A stretch of 64,000 nt of DNA, taken from Streptomyces sulphureus DSM 40104 (lineage in GTDB: Bacteria > Actinomycetota > Actinomycetes > Streptomycetales > Streptomycetaceae). The stretch is from contig NZ_KB905817.1 of NCBI RefSeq assembly GCF_000381025.1, forward strand, positions 418,389 through 482,388, given 5' to 3'. A program made the translations under genes and the position numbers. The notes under the pieces were generated by a model. That model made no database searches. It was not told the origin of the DNA and saw only the letters and a list, made by a program, of their open reading frames with translations. Within the stretch, counting starts at the first letter, position 1. Every line of letters begins with the position of its first letter. Positions 1 to 7,728 of the stretch are shown piece after piece.

Positions 1-1054
1 TGCCCATGATGTTCTTGATGTGGTCGAGCGAGTTGCCCAATCCGTCAGGTCCCAGGGCGAGTTGGGCCGGCCAGGCGATCTTCTTGTCGCCGACCATCAC
101 GGGGCCCGGCTCCAGGCGGTCGACGCACTGCTCGATGATGCGCAGGGACTCGCGCATCTCCTCCAGGCGCAGCAGGAAGCGCCCGTAGGAGTCGGCGGTG
201 TCGGTCGTCGGGACCTCGAAGTCGTAGTTCTCGTAGCCGCAGTAGGGCTGCGCCTTGCGCAGGTCGTGCGGGAGGCCGGCCGAGCGGAGGACGGGTCCTG
301 TGATGCCGAGGGCCATGCAGCCGGAGAGGTCGAGGTGGCCGATGTCCTTCAGGCGCGCCTTGAAGACGGGGTTTCCCGAGCAGAGCTTGTCGTACTCGAC
401 GAGGTTCTTCCGCATCTTCTTGACGAACTCGCGGATGGCGTCGACGGACCCGGCCGGCAGGTCCTGCGAGAGGCCGCCGGGGCGGATGTAGGCGCTGTTC
501 ATCCGCAGCCCGGTGATCAACTCGTAGAGATCGAGGCAGAGTTCGCGGTCCCGGAAGCCGAAGATCATCACCGTGGTGGCGCCGAGCTCCATGCCGCCCG
601 TGGCGATGGCGACCAGGTGCGAGGAGAGCCGGTTGAGCTCCATCATCAGTACGCGGATGACGTTGGCGCGGTCGGGGACGTCGTCCTCGATGCCGAGGAG
701 CCGCTCCACGGCGAGGCAGTAGGCCGCCTCGTTGAAGAACGGCGTGAGGTAGTCCATCCGCGTCACGAAGGTCGTGCCCTGGGTCCACGTGCGGTATTCG
801 AGGTTCTTCTCGATACCGGTGTGGAGGTACCCGATGCCGCACCGCGCCTCGGTGACGGTCTCGCCGTCGATCTCCAGGATCAGCCGCAACACCCCGTGCG
901 TGGACGGGTGTTGGGGGCCCATGTTGACGATGATGCGCTCGTCGTCGTTCTTGGCGATCTCCTCGGCGATACGGTCCCAGTCACCGCCCGTGACGTCGTA
1001 GACCGGGCCCTCGGTCGTCTCGCGGATTCCCGCCGTGGCTTGGGTGTTGGACAT
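1..1054 (-). CDS. nuoD: NADH-quinone oxidoreductase subunit D, partial (C-terminus beyond window)
   Basis: Peripheral-arm 49-kDa-type subunit of complex I, helping form the quinone-binding site on the cytoplasmic side of the membrane. Translating the minus strand from the ATG at 1054 gives 351 codons without a stop. The N-terminus (MSNTQATAG...) is followed by the family hallmark NMGPQHPSTHGVLR and by GYLHTGIEKN. The usual length is about 440 residues, so roughly 90 C-terminal residues lie off the left edge. The start codon overlaps the nuoC stop by one base (TGATG), which implies translational coupling. It is fourth in the order nuoA-B-C-D, the standard actinobacterial layout. Identification is secure. 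Confidence 0.97.
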   Translation of the reverse strand, partial: MSNTQATAGIRETTEGPVYDVTGGDWDRIAEEIAKNDDERIIVNMGPQHPSTHGVLRLILEIDGETVTEARCGIGYLHTGIEKNLEYRTWTQGTTFVTRMDYLTPFFNEAAYCLAVERLLGIEDDVPDRANVIRVLMMELNRLSSHLVAIATGGMELGATTVMIFGFRDRELCLDLYELITGLRMNSAYIRPGGLSQDLPAGSVDAIREFVKKMRKNLVEYDKLCSGNPVFKARLKDIGHLDLSGCMALGITGPVLRSAGLPHDLRKAQPYCGYENYDFEVPTTDTADSYGRFLLRLEEMRESLRIIEQCVDRLEPGPVMVGDKKIAWPAQLALGPDGLGNSLDHIKNIMG

Positions 1055-1806
1055 CAGCTGTACGACCTCCGCTGGTCGGGAGCCGGGATCTGGGCGCCCT
1101 TGTACTCGACGGGGATGCCGCCGAGCGGGTAGTCCTTGCGCTGCGGGAAGCCCTGCCAGTCGTCCGGCATCATGATCCGGGTGAGTGCCGGGTGGCCGTC
1201 GAAGAGCAGGCCGAAGAAGTCGTAGACCTCCCGCTCGTGCCAGTCGTTGGTGGGGTAGACGTCGACGATCGAGGGGACGTGCGGATCGGCGTCGGGCGCG
1301 CTCACCTCCAGCCGGATCAGGCGGTTATGGGTGAGCGACCGCATGTGGTAGACGGCGTGGAGCTCGCGGCCCGCGTCCCCGGGGAAGTGCACGCCGCTCA
1401 CGCCGGTGCACAGCTCGAAGCGGAGCGCCGGGTCGTCCCTGAGCGTCCGCGCCACGGCCGGCAGGTGCGCGCGGGCGATGTGGAAGGTGACTTCGCCGCG
1501 GTCGACGACGGTCTTCTCGATCACCTCGGCCGGTGCGAGCCCCTGCTCCTCCAGGGCGCCCTCCAACTCGTCGGCCACCTCGTCGAACTCGCCGTGCCCC
1601 GAGCGCCCGCGGGGACCGCCGTAGGGGCGCTCGCTCGGCCCCGGCAGGCGGACGGTGCGTACGAGGCCGCCGTAACCGGTGGTGTCCCCGCCGTTGTTGG
1701 CGCCGAACATGCCGCGGCGGACGGCGATCGCCTCGCCCGCCTCGTCCCTCCGGGCCGGCTCCTCGGCGGGGGCGTCCTCCCGCGGCTCGCCGCTCGCCGC
1801 GCTCAT
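1054..1806 (-). CDS. nuoC: NADH-quinone oxidoreductase subunit C
   Basis: 30-kDa-type peripheral-arm subunit of complex I, 250 residues. The C-terminal half carries the family signature: YPTNDWHEREVYDFFG at about residues 185-200, then DDWQGFPQRKDYPLGG. The N-terminal 45 residues are acidic and low-complexity (SGEPREDAPAEEPARRDEAG), an extension common in actinobacterial NuoC. The start at 1806 is chosen because its ATG overlaps the nuoB stop by 4 bases (ATGA). An open frame continues upstream but only as a shadow of nuoB. The stop overlaps the nuoD start, so B, C and D are tightly coupled. Confidence 0.97.
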   Translation of the reverse strand: MSAASGEPREDAPAEEPARRDEAGEAIAVRRGMFGANNGGDTTGYGGLVRTVRLPGPSERPYGGPRGRSGHGEFDEVADELEGALEEQGLAPAEVIEKTVVDRGEVTFHIARAHLPAVARTLRDDPALRFELCTGVSGVHFPGDAGRELHAVYHMRSLTHNRLIRLEVSAPDADPHVPSIVDVYPTNDWHEREVYDFFGLLFDGHPALTRIMMPDDWQGFPQRKDYPLGGIPVEYKGAQIPAPDQRRSYS

Positions 1807-2357
1807 CGCAGCAGCCCCTTCATCTCGATCGTCGGCAGCGCGTTGCGTGCGGCCTCCTCGGCCTCGCGCGCCGCCTCCTGCTGGTTCACGCCGAGCTTGC
1901 CGCCCTGGATCTTCTGGTGGAGCTTGAGAATCGCGTCCATCAGCATCTCGGGCCGGGGCGGGCAGCCGGGGAGGTAGATGTCGACGGGCACGACGTGGTC
2001 GACGCCCTGGACGATGGCGTAGTTGTTGAACATCCCGCCCGAGGAGGCGCAGACGCCCATGGAGATGACCCACTTGGGGTTCGGCATCTGGTCGTAGACC
2101 TGCCGCAGCACCGGCGCCATCTTCTGGCTCACCCGCCCCGCGACGATCATGAGGTCGGCCTGCCGCGGGGAGCCGCGGAAGACCTCCATGCCGAACCGCG
2201 CGAGGTCGTAGCGGCCCGCACCGGTCGTCATCATCTCGATGGCGCAGCAGGCGAGCCCGAAGGTCGCCGGGAACATCGACGACTTGCGCGCCCACCCGGC
2301 CAACTGCTCGACGGTGCCGAGCAGGAAGCCGCTCGGGAGTTTCTCTTCGAGTCCCAT
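1803..2357 (-). CDS. nuoB: NADH-quinone oxidoreductase subunit B
   Basis: PSST-type subunit holding the N2 [4Fe-4S] cluster that passes electrons to quinone. It is 184 residues, the normal length. The cluster ligands are visible: the tandem cysteines in FGLACCAIEMM, a third in GVCASSGGMFNN, and the fourth in LPGCPPRPE. It starts with MGLEEKLPSGFLLGTVEQL, typical of actinobacteria. It lies 104 bases downstream of nuoA and overlaps nuoC by 4 bases. Confidence 0.98.
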   Translation of the reverse strand: MGLEEKLPSGFLLGTVEQLAGWARKSSMFPATFGLACCAIEMMTTGAGRYDLARFGMEVFRGSPRQADLMIVAGRVSQKMAPVLRQVYDQMPNPKWVISMGVCASSGGMFNNYAIVQGVDHVVPVDIYLPGCPPRPEMLMDAILKLHQKIQGGKLGVNQQEAAREAEEAARNALPTIEMKGLLR

Positions 2358-2461
2358 TCAGATCGCCCCTCTCACCGGTGCCGCCGGTGCCGCGGCTCGC
2401 GTCGGTTCCGGATGCGGCGCCGAGGCCGGCGGCCCCGCGTCCCTCGGCGCCCGTTCTGCCC

Positions 2462-2821
2462 CTAGTCCCATTCCAGGCCGCCCCGGCGCCAGTCGTAGGC
2501 GTAGGCGATGCCGATGAGGGCGACGAAGACCAGCATCTCCACGAACCCGAACATCCCGAGCGAGTCGAAGTGGACGGCCCACGGGTAGAGAAAGACGATC
2601 TCGATGTCGAAGATGATGAAGAGCATCGCCGTGAGGTAGTACTTCACCGGGAAGCGCCCGCCGCCCTCCGGCTGCGGCGTCGGCTCGATACCGCACTCGT
2701 ACGCCTCCAGCTTGGCGCGGTTGTACCGCTTCGGCCCGACGAGCGCGGCCACCGCCACGGAGCCGACCGCGAAAAGCGTTCCGAGCGCTCCCAGTACAAG
2801 GATTGGCGTATAGGCGTTCAC
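2462..2821 (-). CDS. nuoA: NADH-quinone oxidoreductase subunit A
   Basis: Small membrane subunit of complex I, 119 residues with three predicted helices: residues about 3-25, 60-85 and 88-110. The conserved segment YECGIEPTPQPEGG and the motif KYYLTAMLFIIFDIEIVF are diagnostic. The frame is open further upstream, but the GTG at 2821 is preferred because it matches the family N-terminus (VNAYTPILVLGALG) and follows a purine-rich GGAGCGGGGAG stretch. It is the first gene of the operon. A Rex-like operator lies about 60 bases upstream. Confidence 0.95.
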   Translation of the reverse strand: MNAYTPILVLGALGTLFAVGSVAVAALVGPKRYNRAKLEAYECGIEPTPQPEGGGRFPVKYYLTAMLFIIFDIEIVFLYPWAVHFDSLGMFGFVEMLVFVALIGIAYAYDWRRGGLEWD

Positions 2822-2879
2822 CGCTCCCCGCTCCTTCCCTTCGACCGCTGAGCACGTCCGCGCATAGAAGATCGCTCCT

Positions 2880-2897
2880 ATGTGAGGCAGTTCACAA
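2880..2897 (-). promoter_or_regulatory. Rex-type redox operator upstream of nuoA
   Basis: On the minus strand the sequence TTGTGAACTGCCTCACAT matches the Rex consensus TTGTGAAnnnnTTCACAA with the first half perfect and two mismatches in the second. It lies 59 bases upstream of the nuoA start. Rex is the NADH/NAD+-sensing repressor known to control nuo in Streptomyces. That this site is bound is inferred from motif and position. Confidence 0.75.
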
Positions 2898-3905
2898 GCC
2901 CTCTTCGCAGGCATCCTAAGCCCGGTGCTCTGTGATCTGCGACACGGGGTACGCCAACGCCTTTGTGATCTCCACCACCTGACACCTTCTCAGTTCAGCA
3001 ACCACTTAACGATCTTCATACGCAAAGACCGTGCATGATCACCTGCGGTGACCATCAGCCATGCATACGGCCGCGCAAAGTGCGTTTGCTTAGCAGCAGT
3101 TGTCGGCATAGGCAAATTCGCGCCGGACACAGCGGGGTGGTAAGTGGCCGTTACACCAGCCCTCTCGGCCCGTGCACACCCGCGCAGCCCTCCGCACGGA
3201 AGAGCATGTCTCGTGCACTCGTGAACGCCAACACAAGGTGATCCGGGGGGAGTTGACGCTCGAAAGGAGGAATACGGGCGGCGTGGCGGTGACGCCGCCC
3301 GGCCGTGGGCCGTTCCGGGCAGCGAGCGACGACGGTGAACCCACGTCCGCCGTGCAGGACACGGTTCCCGCGCCGCACGGCGAACCGGCCCAGCGCTCCC
3401 GGGAGTTCGTACACCGCCGGTGTCAGCGACATCAGGGCAGGACTCGCACGACCCTGCACTTGCTCGCATCCGTGCCGACCGGGACGCATCAGCGAACGCC
3501 CTGCCAATGCCTCGGGACACGGCTGTATCGGGCGTGCTTCTCGTTGCGGAAACGTGCCGGAAGCCGACTCATCGCCGGTCTGCTGTGCGGCACCGCGAGC
3601 TGCGACCGCTTCCCCCTGCGCTTCGGAGCGGCACGAAACCGAACAACTCGCGAGTACGGCCCGTCAGGTGACCTCCGGTGTTGTCGAAGGCCACCGAGCG
3701 GGTCGAGCCCTGGGCACGCAGCGGACCATGATCCGTCCAGCGTCGGGGATGAGCCGCCGCGCGGTCGCGGCCACGACGACCGCTCCGGCCACCGTGGCAA
3801 CGGCTCGGCCAGAACCCACGACTCATCGTCCACGTACCCATACCCTCGCGAACTGCCGAGTCGTCACACCGGTCACGCCCCACCAGCATGCTTCGACACT
3901 CTCGG
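2898..3905. other. gene-poor stretch upstream of the group II intron remnant
   Basis: About 1 kb with no frame that looks like a real protein; open frames on both strands overlap one another and resemble no family. Part of it may be the decayed 5' half of the group II intron whose 3' half follows, but no domain I-IV landmarks were recognised. The nuo promoter must lie at its left edge. Confidence 0.5.
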
Positions 3906-4500
3906 GGAGCGGCGGTTCGCCCCTGCTGACCAACCTGTTCCTGCATCAGGCGTTCGACGAGTGGCCTGACGATTCCCGGTGGTGCCGTTCGAGCGGTACG
4001 TCGACGACACGGTGGTGCGGGCAGCGTGAGTCAGGCCAGAATGCCGGTCACAGCAATCGGCGAGCGGATGGAACAGGTCGGACTGCGACTGCGCCCGGGA
4101 GACTTGGATCGTCTACTGCAAGGCCGGAAAGCGACAAGACTCCTTCGAGCACACGACGTTCGGGTGCCCGACCCACGTTCCGGACACGGAAGTACGCAGG
4201 AGGCAGAGGGCCGTCTTCACGGGCTTCGAACCGGGAGTCTCCGTGAATGACATACGGAGGATGAGCAAGACAGTGTGGTCGTGGAGGCTGCGTCGCCACG
4301 CCTCCCTGTCCGAGCAGGACCTTGTCGGCGTGGATGAATCACGACTGCCGCTTCAACGGGTCGGCCATATCCGCTGCCCAAACGCATGAACGTCTACCTG
4401 GTGCGCCGGATGGGGAAGTACAGACGCTGAGGACCTCCAACAAAGCGCACGCCGCTCGGAAGCGCACGACTCGCCAGTGCCCGCGCTTCTTCGCGTACTA
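3906..4500 (+). pseudogene. group II intron reverse transcriptase/maturase, frameshifted 3' remnant
   Basis: Broken maturase ORF read in several frames. Pieces in order: SPLLTNLFLHQAFDEW (about 3918-3965, compare SPLLANLYLH..FDEW), VPFERYVDDTVV (about 3982-4017, with the YxDD polymerase motif as YVDD), ERMEQVGLRLRPG (about 4063-4101), TWIVYCKAGKRQDSFEHTTF (about 4102-4163, compare KTRIVYCKDxxRRGxxEHxxF), FTGFEPGVS then a maturase-like WSWRLRRHASLSEQDL (about 4215-4323), and NVYLVRRMGKYRR (about 4388-4428). Frameshifts and stops separate them, so no active enzyme can be made. The N-terminal half of the RT is unrecognisable. Recognition rests on remembered family motifs. Confidence 0.85.
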
Positions 4501-4535
4501 GCGATGGCCCGGAGTTCTGACGGTGAGATTGATAG

Positions 4536-4569
4536 GAGCCCGGTGACGGGAGACTGTCACGCCGGGACC
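4536..4569 (+). ncRNA. group II intron domain V
   Basis: A 34-base element beginning GAGCCCGG and ending CCGGGACC. It folds as a hairpin with the AGC catalytic-triad bases at the 5' side and a GGGAGACT apical region, exactly the length and layout of domain V. It lies just 3' of the maturase remnant, where domain V belongs. Domain VI and the intron 3' end probably follow by about 4605. Confidence 0.75.
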
Positions 4570-4695
4570 TGTGGGGTTCCGGAGGCAAGCCCCCTCTTGG
4601 CCACCCGCCCATGTCTTTTCACAGGGATGCCCCGACAACACCACGCCACCCCGACGGCGTTCACCCGCCACGAAGGTCATCTTGCTGAGAAACCC

Positions 4696-5202
4696 TCACT
4701 TGTCCACGAAAAAGCATCGGGCTGGCTTGTGAGTGGTGGATGTGTTGCTGGCAAGGCTCTTGCCGTCGATGCTGATGTCACAGGAAAGTTCGCCGGTCGC
4801 CCCATGACGGTACTTGGCGATGATCAGGACCTTGGTTACCTCAGTTTCGGTTCGGAGACTGACCTTCTTGGAGAACGGCAGCGTTTCGTCCACCATCCGT
4901 CCCCCGGTCTCCTTGCCGTCTGCGGTAATCACCAGGGCCTTGACCATGGCGTTGTCCTTTTCCCCCTGAACCGTGAGCGTGACCTTTCGCTCAGCCGCAG
5001 CGCCGGAAGTCCCGTCGGAATTCGCCGTGTTGGATTCGCCGGCGCTCGGCGACTGTGTGCTTTCCGAAGTCTCGGAGTTCTGCGATGCGGGGGTGTCGTC
5101 GCCGGTGGCGCATCCGGCAAGCCCCATTCCAAGCATCGCGATGGTAGCACCGGCCCATGCGCGGAAAACAACGGCGGGTCGGGGCTTTAGGCTAACTGAC
5201 AT
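4696..5202 (-). CDS. small lipoprotein of unknown function
   Basis: 168 residues. The N-terminus has a positively charged start, a hydrophobic core and a lipobox LAGC with the lipidated Cys at residue 31, so it is probably an exported lipoprotein. A Ser/Thr/Asn-rich linker (about 35-70) leads to a roughly 100-residue domain (VTLTVQGEKDNAMVKALVI...) ending SNTSTTHKPARCFFVDK. Two late cysteines (GELSCDIS and ARCFF) could form a disulfide. I do not recognise the domain. The ATG at 5202 is chosen because it gives a complete signal peptide. No clear ribosome-binding site precedes it, but an AT-rich CAATAAT sits just upstream, so the message could be leaderless. Base composition is clearly lower in GC than its neighbours, suggesting acquisition. 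Confidence 0.75.
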   Translation of the reverse strand: MSVSLKPRPAVVFRAWAGATIAMLGMGLAGCATGDDTPASQNSETSESTQSPSAGESNTANSDGTSGAAAERKVTLTVQGEKDNAMVKALVITADGKETGGRMVDETLPFSKKVSLRTETEVTKVLIIAKYRHGATGELSCDISIDGKSLASNTSTTHKPARCFFVDK

Positions 5203-5897
5203 GTTCGGATTATTGCAGTGGGAGCACGAGCGGCAAAATCCTGGATTACCGCTCACGTCGTCGATTACGCGCGAGCAGGTCCATGGCCCCACCAAGTTCC
5301 ATAAGTGTGCGCATAGTTGGTGACGCCCAGAACGGTCGACCCTCGGAACGGTGCGCACCGCGTGAAGCCCGCCATGCAACCGTCGCCGCTGTCCCTCGGA
5401 CACCACCGACGCCGAACGGTGCCGAGGAAGACACGACCCGGTACAGCCACTTGCCGGTAACCAGGCGGCCCCCGGCCCGAGTTGACGCGCGCGGTGAAGG
5501 TGCCGTTGGGCAGCTTGTGCAACTGCCCCAGCTTGACGCTTGCCCCGGGGCGAGTGATGAGTGGGTGCACTGCGCCATCGACCAGGGGCTCCGCCACGTC
5601 ACCTCACGCCGACCAGCCCGTCTCACGCCCGAGAACACAGGGCTGTTGCCTACCTGATCACCGCGACGGAGAAGTACTTCACGCACGGCTCCGCGCGCGT
5701 CCTTCCGCTTCCCGGCGGCCGGAAAGTGGGGCGCTGCTCGTTACTGCCCGCCACTGCCACCGGCGCGGAGCCGTTCGCGCGGTGGCTACGGAACTGACCG
5801 TACGGGAGCCGTCCCGCAGGGGCCGCAACTTCAGTTCCCGTAAGACGGGACCAGGGAGCCGCTCGGGCGGCACCCCTCTTGCCGCATCCGGACCCCC
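5203..5897. other. stretch without a recognisable gene
   Basis: Open frames exist on both strands but none has a convincing start, ribosome-binding site or family resemblance. A minus-strand frame at 5265-5597 is weakly protein-like (LGQLHKLPNGTFTARVNS) and may be a decayed gene; I cannot name it. Confidence 0.4.
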
Positions 5898-6089
5898 TCA
5901 GGGCCGCTCCCCCTTCGGCCCCCTTCCGCGTTCGTTCCGCGGCCCGGAGGGGCGCCAGTGCGGGTCCTTCTCGAGGTCCTGCTTGGCTTCCTCGTTCGCC
6001 TCCTGCCCGGAGGCGCCCGACTCGTCCTTCGCCTCCTTGCGGCGGCGGGACCGCTGGATGTCGTAGCTCTTGCTGCCGGGTTCGGGCAT
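5898..6089 (-). CDS. small hydrophilic protein
   Basis: 63 residues, highly charged, no membrane segment or signal peptide (MPEPGSKSYDIQRSRRRKEA...). A GTG three codons upstream is also possible, but the ATG at 6089 has GAGGTG six bases before it, a good ribosome-binding site. Composition (Glu, Lys, Arg, Gln, Ser) suggests a disordered cytoplasmic protein. Similar short hydrophilic proteins are common hypothetical genes in Streptomyces. Function unknown. Confidence 0.55.
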   Translation of the reverse strand: MPEPGSKSYDIQRSRRRKEAKDESGASGQEANEEAKQDLEKDPHWRPSGPRNERGRGPKGERP

Positions 6090-6098
6090 GGGGATCAC

Positions 6099-6592
6099 CT
6101 CGGTCCCCCGGGTTCCCCCGGTGCGGGGGCCAAACCTCCGGGCCGCGTCCGGCCTTCACCCGGCGCCCTCCGTCCCTTCACGGAACCGTCGGACGAGCAA
6201 TCCACCCCGGAGACGCATAGAGGCAGGCGAACCGGGCAGGCGGAGCGCAGACGGAGTGGCTCCAACGCACCTTGATGCCCCGGTAACCATGGGTTGGACC
6301 CAGTTGCCCTTTTCGGGCGAAGAGTTCGGGTGTGCGCTGTGACCTCGGCCACCGAGATTCACGTCAGTCACTGCCACCTTTGCGCGCCCCACGAGACCCG
6401 TGGTAGGCGATCGGTACGACTCCGGCATTGCGGGCAACTACGTGGTCACAGCGGCGTAGTTGGGCAATGATCACTGTTCCGCGGGCTCGCCGAGCGGCGT
6501 CCGAGAGCCCCCAACTGGCCGTGTACGCGTCGGGTGTGGCGCATTCCACCTTTCTTGAGCACCGGGTTTCACGCCTGCTAGGCATTGCAGCC
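6099..6592. other. long upstream region of the NlpC/P60 gene
   Basis: About 490 bases between the divergent small-protein gene and the NlpC/P60 gene. It holds several short inverted repeats and could carry a structured leader, since cell-wall hydrolase genes in actinobacteria often have a c-di-AMP (ydaO-type) riboswitch. The conserved ydaO core sequences were not found, so none is called. Confidence 0.3.
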
Positions 6593-7429
6593 ATGTCCCC
6601 GAAAGCTCAGATCCCCAGCCACCGGAAGCCCCGCGAGAGGAAGATGCCGAAGGCACTCCGCGCGGGCATGACGGGTGGCGTCATGGGCACCATCGCCCTC
6701 ACCGCGGCAGCCGCCCCGGCCGTCGCGGGCGACAAGTCGCAAGCAGGCGGCGGCAAGGCGTCAGAGACCGTCGAGATGCCGGCCCTCACCGGCGAGCTGG
6801 CGAGCTCCACCCAGCAGGCCGTCGACTCGATGGAGACCTCGGCCGAGCGCTACGAACTCCAGGTCGCCCAGGAGAAGGCAGCCGCGGCGGCCCACAAGGA
6901 AGCCAAGGAGACGAAGCAGAAGGCCGAGGCGAAGAAGCGCGCCGAGGCGGCGAGGAAGGCCGAGGCACGCGAACGTGCCGAACAGGCCCGCGCCGACCGG
7001 AGTTCGGAGCGGACCACGCTCGACTCCGCCACCGACTCGGAGCAGTCCACGCCCGCCTCGACCGAGGCCGGCAGCGGCTCCGCCGCCGAGGTCCTCAGCT
7101 TCCTGCGCGCCCAGGTCGGCAAGGCGTACGTCCTCGGCGGCACAGGACCGTCCTCCTACGACTGCTCCGGGCTCACCGCGGCCGCGTTCAAGCAGGTCGG
7201 CGTCGACCTGCCGCGGATGTCCCAGCAGCAGTCGACGACGGGCACCCAGGTCTCCGTCGACGAGGCGCAGCCGGGCGACATCCTCTACTGGGGCGGCTCG
7301 GGCAGTGCGCACCACGTCGCCGTCTACGTGGGCGACGGCAAGTTCATCGGCGCCCAGAACTCCTCGACAGGCGTCGTCGAGCGCGACCTCAGCTACGACC
7401 AGCCGACCGGCGCGGTCCGCGTCCTCTGA
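6593..7429 (+). CDS. secreted NlpC/P60 family peptidoglycan endopeptidase
   Basis: 278 residues. A signal sequence (hydrophobic stretch about 27-48, GVMGTIALTAAAAPAVAG) precedes a coiled-coil, Ala/Glu/Lys-rich stalk of about 100 residues (residues 70-145), a Ser/Thr-rich linker and a C-terminal NlpC/P60 domain. The catalytic Cys is in YDCSGLT near residue 191 and the His in AHHVAVYVG near 240. The fold opens with VGKAYVLGGTGPSSYDCSG, as in D,L-endopeptidases that cut peptidoglycan stem peptides. The start at 6593 gives the full signal peptide; an internal ATG at the MPKALRAGM segment is an alternative. It lies between nuo and the menaquinone reductase, as in other streptomycetes. Confidence 0.9.
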   Translation: MSPKAQIPSHRKPRERKMPKALRAGMTGGVMGTIALTAAAAPAVAGDKSQAGGGKASETVEMPALTGELASSTQQAVDSMETSAERYELQVAQEKAAAAAHKEAKETKQKAEAKKRAEAARKAEARERAEQARADRSSERTTLDSATDSEQSTPASTEAGSGSAAEVLSFLRAQVGKAYVLGGTGPSSYDCSGLTAAAFKQVGVDLPRMSQQQSTTGTQVSVDEAQPGDILYWGGSGSAHHVAVYVGDGKFIGAQNSSTGVVERDLSYDQPTGAVRVL

Positions 7430-7728
7430 CCGAACCGCCCGCCCGAACTCCGGCCCCCGCCACGCTCATGCCCCCGAGAGCGTGCCGGGGGCCGGCTGCT
7501 CTCTCCACGCCGTGTAGAGCCGCCGAGCGGCCTGCACGGACCGCTGGGAGCGGGCGAGACGGACTCCCCGGCGTGGCGGCCCACCGCCGCGGTCGGCGGC
7601 ACGGAACGCCTCACAGAAGCCCCGCGAACGACGCGCGCCCCCGCACGCGCGGCAGCAACCGCACGCCGGGAGCGCGCCGTCGGGAGAGCCCCGCGCCCGA
7701 ACTCGGCGTCCGCGCGGGGCCGGTGGGC
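7430..7728. other. intergenic, convergent genes
   Basis: 300 bases between two convergent genes. GC-rich with short inverted repeats; no gene and no single strong terminator seen. Confidence 0.4.

Noticed and set aside
20..1132. 370-codon plus-strand open frame at the left edge
   Set aside because: It is the antisense of nuoD; high GC gives long open frames in shadow frames throughout the window.
6200..6590. Possible c-di-AMP (ydaO) riboswitch before the NlpC/P60 gene
   Set aside because: The gene type and long leader fit, and there are weak echoes such as GTGGTAGGCG, but the conserved core blocks are not present in the right order.
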